From contig CAYRFV010000343.1 of NCBI GenBank assembly GCA_964423545.1, positions 1-5,302 of the forward strand: a stretch of 5,302 nt of DNA, written 5' to 3'. Every line of letters begins with the position of its first letter. The first letter of the stretch is position 1. The translations under genes and the position numbers were made by a program. The notes under the pieces were generated by a model. That model made no database searches and had not been told where the DNA came from. It saw nothing but the letters and a program-made list of their open reading frames with translations. This DNA is from JALOOE01 sp964423545. Lineage in GTDB: Bacteria > Chloroflexota > Anaerolineae > CG2-30-64-16. This document shows, in pieces, positions 1-5,302 of the stretch.

Positions 1-59
1 GCCAAGGCCCGCTGCAGGCGTCGGAGCGCGGCCCGGGGGTGTCCAGAGGGTTCCATCAT
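1..59 (-). CDS. Possible start of a further minus-strand gene (cut off by left edge, uncertain)
   Basis: An ATG-ATG pair at 54-59 opens a frame that stays open to the edge, giving MMEPSGHPRAALRRLQRAL. The third codon positions are mostly G or C, as in the genes around it. An in-frame ATG also exists at 104. No good Shine-Dalgarno or promoter is seen, and in this GC-rich DNA a 19-codon open frame proves nothing; the same frame is open further upstream too. It is listed because a new gene after the hairpin at 120-159 is plausible. Otherwise 1-119 contains nothing I can identify beyond short inverted repeats (47-53 with 69-75, 76-80 with 87-91). Confidence 0.22.
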   Translation of the reverse strand, partial: MMEPSGHPRAALRRLQRAL

Positions 60-119
60 GGGGCAGCTGAACCCTGCAGGCCAAGACCTGCGCGGCGCAC
101 ACATCCCGAACGGTCGTGC

Positions 120-159
120 CCGCGGGGGCGGGCGCCGGGCCGGACGCCCGCCCCCGCGG
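120..159 (-). terminator. Perfect 15-bp GC-rich hairpin after the membrane-protein gene
   Basis: The arms at 120-134 (CCGCGGGGGCGGGCG) and 145-159 (CGCCCGCCCCCGCGG) are exact reverse complements around a 10-nt loop. The hairpin begins 21 nt after the TGA stop at 181-183, the normal place for a terminator. No T-tract follows on either strand, so it is a terminator-like hairpin without a U-tail, or an mRNA-stabilising element. Confidence 0.55.
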
Positions 160-180
160 CGCCGGATGATAGCGCACCGC

Positions 181-747
181 TCATCGCCCGGCCCCCGCGC
201 GACCGCGCGCCAGCAGCTGGGCGAGCGCCGCCAGCCCCGCGTACGCGAGACCGGCCCCGATCAGCGCAAACTTCACCATCGCACAGCCGCGCGCCAGCGC
301 CGGCCACGGCTCGCGGACGCCCGACAGCAGCATCGTCGCAAGGCCAACGTTCTCCCCTGCATCGCACAGCAGCGCCGCGATCAGCCCCCACGCGAGCGCG
401 ACCCCGAGCCCGACTGCGAGGCGGCGCGGGCCTCGGGAGGCGGCCAGCCAGGCGCACGGCAGCCCGATGGCGACGGCATAGGCGGGCATGTAGAGGTAGT
501 CCAGCCCCAGGCTGAACGCCGCGTAGCGTTGGGCGTGTGGACTCCATGAGTCGAGGATGCGCTGCGCGACGTCGACGGTGCCTGCCAGCTCGTAGGAGAC
601 GATCCCCATCGGCGCGGCCGCCGTCTGCAAGGGTGCATCGATCGCCAGGAGCGCGATCATCAGGGCCAGGGTCAGCCCCAGGAAGAAGAGGAAGACCGCA
701 GGGCGATGCCGGGGCGCAATGCGCTGGTAAGGGTGTGCGCTGAACAT
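181..747 (-). CDS. Small multi-pass membrane protein of unknown function
   Basis: This is a 188-aa integral membrane protein with about four hydrophobic helices, near residues 17-37, 76-104, 109-130 and 157-180. The loop after helix 1 is 35-40 residues long. A C-terminal tail rich in Arg and Gly (RGRAGAGR) is probably cytoplasmic. The region GLDYLYMPAYAV (81-92), then LAWGLIAALLCDAGENVGL (118-136), resembles uncharacterised bacterial membrane proteins with a conserved D-x-x-E-N motif at the end of the third helix (Asp 129, Glu 132, Asn 133). I know of no assigned function. The start at 747 is chosen over 768 because of the Shine-Dalgarno at 755-760. It is the last clear gene of the putative three-gene operon and is followed by a strong hairpin. 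That it is a real gene is supported by its hydrophobic pattern and start signals. Confidence 0.85.
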   Translation of the reverse strand: MFSAHPYQRIAPRHRPAVFLFFLGLTLALMIALLAIDAPLQTAAAPMGIVSYELAGTVDVAQRILDSWSPHAQRYAAFSLGLDYLYMPAYAVAIGLPCAWLAASRGPRRLAVGLGVALAWGLIAALLCDAGENVGLATMLLSGVREPWPALARGCAMVKFALIGAGLAYAGLAALAQLLARGRAGAGR

Positions 748-754
748 GGGGACC

Positions 755-760
755 ACCTCC
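755..760 (-). promoter_or_regulatory. Shine-Dalgarno site deciding the start at 747
   Basis: GGAGGT lies 7 nt upstream of the ATG at 745-747. It sits inside the codons of the longer alternative reading (ATG at 768), which has no Shine-Dalgarno of its own. The shorter start is therefore preferred. Confidence 0.7.
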
Positions 761-796
761 CCGCCCATGCCGGGCAGCCGCGAACAACGCCGCGGT

Positions 797-1516
797 TCAG
801 CCGCCCCGCAGCCGCGCCAGCGCCTCGGCGAAGTCGGCCGGATAGGGCGCCTCGAACGTCATCGCCGCACCCGTCGCCGGATGCTCCAGGGCGATTGCCA
901 GCGCGTGCAGTCCCAGCCGCGCCAGCGGCGCCTCGTCGACCAGGAGCCGTCGCAGCCCCGCGCCGACCTCTCCTTGCAGGCCACCCAGCTGGCTGGCATA
1001 GAGCAGGTCGCCCACGAGCGGCAGGTATTCGGCTGCCAGGTGGGCGCGAATCTGGTGCGGCCGGCCGGTCTGCGGCTGCGCTTCGATCAGGGTGTAGCGT
1101 CCCAATCGCGCCAGCACCCGGCACGCGGTCGCCGACGGCTTCCCGCGCGCGCGGTCGACCACGGTGCGATGCCGGCGGTCCCCGTCCGGTCGCAGCGGCA
1201 GGGCGATGAGCCGTTCGTCCCAGGGGGGTTGCCCGACGGCCAGCGCATGATAGACTTTGCCGATCGCGTGCTCCTGGAACCGGAGATTGAGCGCGCGGTG
1301 AGCGTCGGCCGTGCGCGCCAGCACCAGAACCCCGCTGGTCTCCCGATCGAGCCGGTGCGCCACCCACAGCCGGCCGAAGGTTTCCTGCAGCCGGCCGACC
1401 AGATACGGCGCATCGGCTTGATAGCCGTCGGGCAGGGTCGGCAGCCCGGCCGGCTTGTTCACGACCAGCAGCGCCTCATCGAGATACAGCACCCAGTCAC
1501 GCGGATCGAGCGCCAC
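797..1516 (-). CDS. RluA-family RNA pseudouridine synthase
   Basis: This cytoplasmic enzyme isomerises specific uridines in rRNA or tRNA to pseudouridine. It is 239 aa long, close to the S4-less RluA/TruC type, and no N-terminal S4 RNA-binding domain is present: the catalytic domain starts almost at once (LLVVNKPAG, residues 16-24). Family motif HRLDRETSG at 54-62 contains the catalytic Asp 57. KVYHALAVG at 87-95 and QTGRPHQIRAHLA at 149-161 are the other conserved motifs, the last supplying the conserved Arg/His region. The GTG start at 1516 is favoured by a strong Shine-Dalgarno and the correct family N-terminus; the stop is TGA at 797-799. It lies 22 nt after the Cys-rich gene and 49 nt before the membrane-protein gene, suggesting co-transcription. 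Which RNA position it modifies cannot be decided, so no RluA, RluC, RluD or TruC name is given. Confidence 0.95.
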   Translation of the reverse strand: MALDPRDWVLYLDEALLVVNKPAGLPTLPDGYQADAPYLVGRLQETFGRLWVAHRLDRETSGVLVLARTADAHRALNLRFQEHAIGKVYHALAVGQPPWDERLIALPLRPDGDRRHRTVVDRARGKPSATACRVLARLGRYTLIEAQPQTGRPHQIRAHLAAEYLPLVGDLLYASQLGGLQGEVGAGLRRLLVDEAPLARLGLHALAIALEHPATGAAMTFEAPYPADFAEALARLRGG

Positions 1517-1522
1517 GTTGCA

Positions 1523-1528
1523 CCCTCC
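1523..1528 (-). promoter_or_regulatory. Strong Shine-Dalgarno site supporting a GTG start
   Basis: GGAGGG lies 6 nt upstream of the GTG at 1514-1516, inside the 22-nt gap after the preceding gene. It fixes the non-ATG start of the pseudouridine synthase gene. Confidence 0.75.
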
Positions 1529-1538
1529 GGTCTGGCGG

Positions 1539-1862
1539 CTACGCTTCGTCCTTCGAGAGCTTGATCGTCACATCAGCGGGCAGCGCCAGGCCCGCCTCGA
1601 CCTCGATTGCCTTGATGACGCCGGACGGCACCGGGCAGGCCGGATGGGTGAGGCATTGGGGCGCGACCTGCAGCGTGATGGGCCCGCCGCGGCGCCAGGT
1701 GAACTCGCGCAGCGGATCCACCTCCTTCAGTTCGGCCGCGAACTTCATCACGCCCTTGCAGTCGCTCCGGATGTCCAGGTGCACGACGCCGTCACCGTCT
1801 TGGCGGGCGATCACCGTGGTGTTGAAGCCGCAAATCCCCGCACAGATCTCCGCTTTTGCCAT
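1539..1862 (-). CDS. Small five-cysteine protein of unknown function, DUF6951-like
   Basis: This 107-aa soluble protein has no signal peptide or membrane segment. It begins MAKAEICAGICGFNTTV and has cysteines at 7, 11, 35, 70 and 76. The C-terminal part reads HPACPVPSGVIKAIEVEAGLALP (residues 73-95; broken here as HPACPVPSG and VIKAIEVEAGLALP). From memory this layout matches DUF6951, small proteins from anaerobes, archaea and Chloroflexota with no established function. The CxxxC pair plus three further cysteines could bind a metal or Fe-S centre or serve redox chemistry; that is inference. The start at 1862 is chosen for its Shine-Dalgarno and because conservation begins there. The gene follows a 186-nt gap with a candidate promoter, and rluA starts 22 nt after its TAG stop, so it probably leads an operon. 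The gene is near certain; the family name is fairly likely. Confidence 0.88.
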   Translation of the reverse strand: MAKAEICAGICGFNTTVIARQDGDGVVHLDIRSDCKGVMKFAAELKEVDPLREFTWRRGGPITLQVAPQCLTHPACPVPSGVIKAIEVEAGLALPADVTIKLSKDEA

Positions 1863-1868
1863 GCGCTG

Positions 1869-1873
1869 TCCTC
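1869..1873 (-). promoter_or_regulatory. Shine-Dalgarno site deciding the start at 1862
   Basis: GAGGA lies 6 nt upstream of the ATG at 1860-1862. It supports that start over the in-frame ATG at 2018, which would add 52 Arg-rich, low-complexity residues running through the intergenic gap and its inverted repeat. Confidence 0.7.
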
Positions 1874-1926
1874 GCTGCGATCGATCTTGTCTCTTAATGA
1901 TGGGCGATGCTGGCCGCCTGTGAATG

Positions 1927-1941
1927 AATTGCCCGTCAATT
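1927..1941. promoter_or_regulatory. Short palindrome overlapping the candidate -10 region (possible operator)
   Basis: AATTG and CAATT form a perfect inverted repeat around a 5-nt centre (CCCGT). The site overlaps the first bases of the candidate -10 box and the expected transcription start, a classic place for a repressor site. The arms are only 5 bp, so chance is a real possibility, although an AT-rich palindrome stands out in this GC-rich sequence. Confidence 0.2.
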
Positions 1942-1967
1942 GTACACCGGCGCCACCGTCGATGCAA
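1939..1967 (-). promoter_or_regulatory. Candidate sigma-70 type promoter for the DUF6951-like/rluA operon
   Basis: On the minus strand TTGCAT (1962-1967) and TACAAT (1939-1944) are separated by exactly 17 bp. The -10 element matches TATAAT at five of six positions; the -35 matches TTGACA only at its first three bases. The elements lie in the only AT-richer pocket of this 186-nt gap, downstream of the exporter's inverted repeat. They would give a leader of roughly 70 nt before the ATG at 1862. The call rests on consensus matching only. Confidence 0.35.
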
Positions 1968-1988
1968 AACGCGCGTCCGGGCGTTCGG

Positions 1989-2050
1989 AGCCCCCGCTGC
2001 AGCCCCCACCGGGCGCAACGGCCCCTCGCAGGGTGCGCCGCGCGGGGGCT
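1989..2050 (-). terminator. Nested inverted repeat at the end of the ABC exporter operon (possible terminator)
   Basis: A perfect 9-bp inverted repeat (AGCCCCCGC at 1989-1997, GCGGGGGCT at 2042-2050) encloses a second stem (GGCGCA at 2012-2017 with TGCGCC at 2034-2039). That stem is capped by a 4-bp stem (2023-2026 with 2030-2033) around a 3-nt loop. The outer arm overlaps the TAG stop (2049-2051) of the ABC gene. The position suits transcription termination or mRNA 3'-end protection, but no T-tract follows directly on the minus strand; the nearest TTTT lies about 20 nt further on. It is therefore not a textbook intrinsic terminator. Confidence 0.35.
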
Positions 2051-3887
2051 ACCCCGCCACGCGCTGGAACGCCTCGATATACTCCAGCGATTGGTGCCTG
2101 AAATAGGTGTTGTAAAGCTCGGCGTAGTGGCCGCCGCGCGCCAGCAGGCTGTCGTGCGACCCTTCCTCGATGATGGCGCCGTGATCCATGACGATGATCC
2201 GATCGGCATGGCGCACGGTCGAAAGGCGGTGGGCGATGACGACCGACGTCCGGTCGCTCATCACCGTCTCCAGTCCTTCCTGGATCTGGGTTTCGGTGAA
2301 CGGGTCCACGCTCGCCGTCGCCTCGTCCAGGATCAGGATCGCTGGATCCTTGAGCAGGACGCGAGCCAGCGCGACGAGCTGCCGCTGCCCCATCGAGAGA
2401 TTGGCCCCGCGTTCGCCCACATCGGTGTCGAGCCCGTTCGGCAGGTCCGCGAGCCAATCGCCCCCTGCGATCCGCTCGGCCGCCGTGCACACCTGGCCGT
2501 CGGTCGCGCCGGGCAGGCCATAGCGGATGTTTTCCAGCACACTGCCGGAGAAGAGAAACGGCTCCTGCGGCACCAGGCCGATCTGGCGGCGATAGGCCGA
2601 CAGATCGAGCGTGCAGACGTCGCGGCCGTCGACCAGCAGGCTGCCCCCCTGGAATTCGTAGAAGCGGCTGATCAGCTTGGCGACGCTGCTCTTGCCCGCG
2701 CCGGTGTGTCCCACAAGCGCCACCCTCTCGTGCGGCAGGATCTCCAGCGACAGATCGGGCAGCACGATCTCGCCGGCGCGCGAGTCCGCGCCCGCCGGGA
2801 CGTAGCTGAAGCGCAGCCCCCGGAACTCGATCCGCCCCTGGAGCTGCTCCACCGGCTCGGCGGCGGTCTGCACCACCTTCGGCTCGGCGTCGATCAGCGC
2901 GAAGACGCGCTCGGCGGCCGAAAGGCCATCCTGGAACTGGCTCCAGAAGGACGCAATATTGATCAGCGGCCACCAGAAGAAGCCCACCGACTGCATGAAG
3001 AGGTACCACTCGCCAGGGCTGATGCTTCCGCTCCACGCCGCCAGTCCACCGAAATAGACCAGCGCAGCCATGCCCAGCCCGGAGCAGATGGTCAGGATCG
3101 GGAAGATGCTGTCGAACACGATGCCGCGGCGCAGGCCGACGCCGTAGGCCTGGCGGTTGTTGGCGGCAAAGGTGTTGTAGATGGCGCGCTCCTGGCGAAA
3201 GCTCTTGGCCACCACGATCCCGCTCACCGATTCCTGGATCTGCGCGTTGATCTTGGCCGTCACGCGTTTGGCGCGCTGCGTCGCCGTGCGCGCCAGGCGC
3301 CGGAAGCTCAACGCCACCAGCACGGCCACCGGCGCCATCGCCAGCAGGATCAGCGTCAGCCGGGCGCTGATGCTGAACAGGTAGACCGACAAGACGACGA
3401 CCAGCAGGATCATGCTCAGCAGATTGGTCGTCAGCGTCACCACCTCGGAGAGGTCCTGGGTGTCGGAGGTGACGCGACTGACAACCTTGCCCGACTCGAA
3501 CTCGTCGAAGAACGACATGTCGTGCCGAATGGTGGCCGAGAAGACATCCTCGCGAATCTTCAGCACCACGTTGCCCACAACATGCGCCGAGAACCACTGC
3601 TGGATGAAGTTGAACCCCCAGGCCAGCGTGCCAAACAGCAACAGGCCCCCCGAAAGGATCAGAATGAGGCCGACCTGGTAGTCGCTGCGCGCCAGGAGAT
3701 CGATGCCGCGCGCGATCAAGATCGGCCCGATCGCGCCGACCAGCGCGGCGAGCGAGATGGCCGCGGCTACCAGGATCATCTGCCAGCGGTAGGGGGCGAA
3801 GTAGCTCAGCAGACGCCGCAGCAGCTCGCGGTCGCGGTAGTTGCGGTCATAGGCCTCGGTTTCAAGACCATCGAGGATGAAGCCCAT
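2049..3887 (-). CDS. ABC exporter half-transporter with catalytic Glu, partner of the upstream subunit
   Basis: This is a complete 612-aa half-transporter of usual family length, forming with the upstream gene a probable heterodimeric exporter in the cytoplasmic membrane. Predicted helices lie near residues 37-58, 71-95, 152-172, 174-196, 258-282 and 295-315, with the cytoplasmic loop motif FFDEFESGKVVSRVTSD at 126-142. The ATPase shows A-loop Tyr 362, Walker A GHTGAGKS at 393-400, Q-loop Gln 441, signature LSMGQ at 497-501 (Met replaces the first Gly of LSGGQ), Walker B ILILDE ending at catalytic Glu 522, SVD D-loop at 526-528, and H-loop His 553. About eight extra residues (VPAGADSRAGEI region, 363-374) sit between the A-loop and the next strand compared with typical members. 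The start is ATG at 3887, 2 nt after the upstream stop. Only a weak GAG precedes it, so translational coupling is likely. Substrate specificity cannot be read from the sequence. Confidence 0.97.
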   Translation of the reverse strand: MGFILDGLETEAYDRNYRDRELLRRLLSYFAPYRWQMILVAAAISLAALVGAIGPILIARGIDLLARSDYQVGLILILSGGLLLFGTLAWGFNFIQQWFSAHVVGNVVLKIREDVFSATIRHDMSFFDEFESGKVVSRVTSDTQDLSEVVTLTTNLLSMILLVVVLSVYLFSISARLTLILLAMAPVAVLVALSFRRLARTATQRAKRVTAKINAQIQESVSGIVVAKSFRQERAIYNTFAANNRQAYGVGLRRGIVFDSIFPILTICSGLGMAALVYFGGLAAWSGSISPGEWYLFMQSVGFFWWPLINIASFWSQFQDGLSAAERVFALIDAEPKVVQTAAEPVEQLQGRIEFRGLRFSYVPAGADSRAGEIVLPDLSLEILPHERVALVGHTGAGKSSVAKLISRFYEFQGGSLLVDGRDVCTLDLSAYRRQIGLVPQEPFLFSGSVLENIRYGLPGATDGQVCTAAERIAGGDWLADLPNGLDTDVGERGANLSMGQRQLVALARVLLKDPAILILDEATASVDPFTETQIQEGLETVMSDRTSVVIAHRLSTVRHADRIIVMDHGAIIEEGSHDSLLARGGHYAELYNTYFRHQSLEYIEAFQRVAG

Positions 3888-3889
3888 GT

Positions 3890-5302
3890 TTACTCGTATC
3901 TCGCGAAAATCCGCCGATAATCCGCGCTGCGCGCCATCAGCTCGCTGTGCGTGCCTTGATCGACCAGCTCCCCGCGGCGGAGCACCAGGATGCGGTCAGC
4001 CCAGCGGATCTGGCTCAGACGGTGGGTGATCAGGAAGGTGGTGCGCTCCTGGCTGATGCGGCGCATGGCGCGCTGGATCTGATCCTCGGTGGCGCTGTCG
4101 ATGGCGCTGGTGCTGTCGTCCAGGATCAGGATGCGCGGATCGGTGAGGAACGCGCGGGCAATGGCGATGCGCTGGCGCTGTCCGCCCGACAACGTCTCGC
4201 CGCGTTCCCCTACCTCAGTTGCATATCCCTCGCGGAACGCCGTGATGAACTCGTGCGCCTGGGCCGCGCGGGCGGCCTCCTCGATCATCTCCTGCGACGC
4301 GTCCGCGCAGCCGAACGCGATGTTCTCGGCCAGCGTGCGCGAGAAGAGGAACGGATCCTGCTCGATCGTCGAGATCTGCGAGCGCAACGCCTCCAGGCTC
4401 CACTCCCGCACGTCCACGCCGTCGATCAGGACCCGGCCGCGATTGACGTCGAAAATGCGGTTGATCAGGCGGGTGAGGGTCGTCTTGCCGGAGCCGGTCT
4501 GCCCGACGATCGCGATCGTCTCGCCCGGCGCCGCGCGGAAGCTGATCCCCTTGAGCACCTCTCGATCGTCGTAGCCGAAATCCACCGCCTCGAACACCAC
4601 TTCCCCGCGGATCGGCGCCGCGTGGCCGCCGCTGTTTTCATCCAGCTCCGTCTCGGTGTTGATCGTCTCCAGGATGCGTCGCGAGCTGGCGATTCCCATC
4701 TGCACCAGGTTGAAGATCCAGATAGACATGAAGGTCGGGAAACGGAGCGTGCCCACCAGCCCGATGTAACTGATCAACTGGCCGGCATCGATCTCCCCAC
4801 CGCGCCAGAGCAGCGCGCCCCACAGGAAAGCCGCCGCCCACGCGACTGCGAACGCCAGGGTCGGCAGGTAGAAGGCCTGGATATGGCCCTGGCGGACGAA
4901 CAGGTCGCGGTAGCGGCTGGCGTTGCTGGTGAACTTGTCCCACTCGTAGCGTTCGCGCACGTTGGCCTTGACGACCTCGATGCCCGAGATTGCCTCGGCC
5001 AGCCCCGCGTTCATCGCGCCGAACTGCTCGCGCAGTTGTTGGCTGACCGGATTCAAGCGCCGGTTGTAGTCCCACACCGTCACCGCCAGCGCCACCAGGA
5101 AGAGGCCCGGCACGAGGAGCAGGCGAAAGTCGATGCGGCTGATGACGAAGAGCGGCACGATGATGGCCATGGCCGAGTCGAGCAGCAGCATCAGCGCGGG
5201 CGCGAAGAGCAGGTTGACGAAGCGCACATCGTTGGTGGCGCGCGCCATGATGTCGCCGATGCGCTGCCGGCCGTGGAAGGTCTGGCTCTTGCCCAGCAGG
5301 CT
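3890..5302 (-). CDS. ABC exporter half-transporter with degenerate ATP site (5' end cut off by window edge)
   Basis: This is a membrane-fused ABC exporter subunit (permease domain followed by ATPase), probably pumping a lipophilic or drug-like substrate outward across the cytoplasmic membrane. The reading frame stays open to the right edge: before the internal ATG at 5248 there are 18 more in-frame residues (SLLGKSQTFHGRQRIGDI), a typical loop before TM3. TM1-2 are therefore outside the window. In fragment numbering, membrane helices lie near 30-55, 59-77, 145-166 and 177-202. The ATPase has Walker A GQTGSGKT at 267-274, Q-loop Gln 315, canonical LSGGQ at 371-375, Walker B ILILDD ending at 396, and H-loop His 427. 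The usual catalytic Glu after Walker B is Asp (LDDSTSAID), as in the degenerate subunit of TM287/288. It ends in TAA at 3890-3892, 2 nt before the partner gene. The family is certain; the substrate is unknown. Confidence 0.95.
   Translation of the reverse strand, partial: SLLGKSQTFHGRQRIGDIMARATNDVRFVNLLFAPALMLLLDSAMAIIVPLFVISRIDFRLLLVPGLFLVALAVTVWDYNRRLNPVSQQLREQFGAMNAGLAEAISGIEVVKANVRERYEWDKFTSNASRYRDLFVRQGHIQAFYLPTLAFAVAWAAAFLWGALLWRGGEIDAGQLISYIGLVGTLRFPTFMSIWIFNLVQMGIASSRRILETINTETELDENSGGHAAPIRGEVVFEAVDFGYDDREVLKGISFRAAPGETIAIVGQTGSGKTTLTRLINRIFDVNRGRVLIDGVDVREWSLEALRSQISTIEQDPFLFSRTLAENIAFGCADASQEMIEEAARAAQAHEFITAFREGYATEVGERGETLSGGQRQRIAIARAFLTDPRILILDDSTSAIDSATEDQIQRAMRRISQERTTFLITHRLSQIRWADRILVLRRGELVDQGTHSELMARSADYRRIFARYE

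Noticed and set aside
41..91. Possible tRNA T-arm, because GGGTTC and short inverted repeats occur here.
   Set aside because: No 5-bp T-stem with a 7-nt loop can be formed, and no acceptor, D or anticodon arms are seen on either strand.
748..768. Longer start (ATG at 768) for the membrane protein.
   Set aside because: Its extra seven residues are encoded by the Shine-Dalgarno region of the 747 start, and no Shine-Dalgarno precedes 768.
56..787. Other open frames of 60-240 codons overlapping the membrane protein and pseudouridine synthase genes on both strands.
   Set aside because: They are alternative-frame shadows of well-supported genes, with low-complexity Arg/Ala/Pro/Gly products and no domain or start signals.
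778..795. Short hairpin (CCGCG at 778-782, CGCGG at 791-795, 8-nt loop) between rluA-family gene and membrane-protein gene.
   Set aside because: A 5-bp GC stem is common by chance at this composition; there is no T-tract, and spacing suggests the genes are co-transcribed.
1863..2018. N-terminal extension of the Cys-rich protein to the ATG at 2018.
   Set aside because: It would run through the inverted repeat and candidate promoter, encodes Arg-rich sequence with no family resemblance, and lacks the good Shine-Dalgarno found before 1862.
1455..3920. An 821-codon open frame on the plus strand, antisense to the Cys-rich gene and the 612-aa ABC gene.
   Set aside because: It lies opposite clearly real genes, and its product is low-complexity (rich in Arg, Gln, Asp, His and Ala) with no domain. 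Long antisense frames of this kind are expected in GC-rich DNA with strong third-position GC bias.

Overview
The window is a GC-rich stretch of bacterial chromosome. Every gene I can support lies on the minus strand, so transcription runs from the right edge to the left. I see no phage, insertion-sequence, CRISPR, tRNA or rRNA signal. The combination of a Cys-rich DUF6951-like small protein, this style of paired ABC exporter and the high GC suggests a Chloroflexota-type bacterium. That is inference from protein flavour and memory, not from a marker gene.

Right part (2049-5302): two half-size ABC exporter genes in tandem, 2 nt apart. The first is cut by the right edge and lacks its N-terminus. 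It carries a degenerate Walker B (Asp-Asp) but a canonical LSGGQ signature. The second is complete, with a catalytic Glu and a variant LSMGQ signature. These complementary defects fit a heterodimeric exporter of the TM287/288, BmrCD and LmrCD type, with one consensus and one degenerate ATP site.

Middle (1863-2048): an intergenic gap. It holds a nested inverted repeat that overlaps the exporter stop codon. Further on are a candidate promoter and a short palindrome overlapping its -10 box. The gap probably separates two transcription units.

Left part (181-1862): three closely spaced genes, each with a recognisable Shine-Dalgarno sequence. They are a 107-aa five-cysteine protein of unknown function (DUF6951-like), an RluA-family pseudouridine synthase with a GTG start, and a small four-helix membrane protein of unknown function. 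They look like one operon by spacing, although no shared pathway is obvious.

Left edge (1-180): a perfect 15-bp GC-rich hairpin follows the membrane-protein gene and probably ends the unit. A further minus-strand gene may begin just before the edge, but the support is weak.

I found no convincing undescribed system. The points most worth a second look are the asymmetric ABC pair, the Cys-rich orphan with its putative operator, and the two large inverted repeats.
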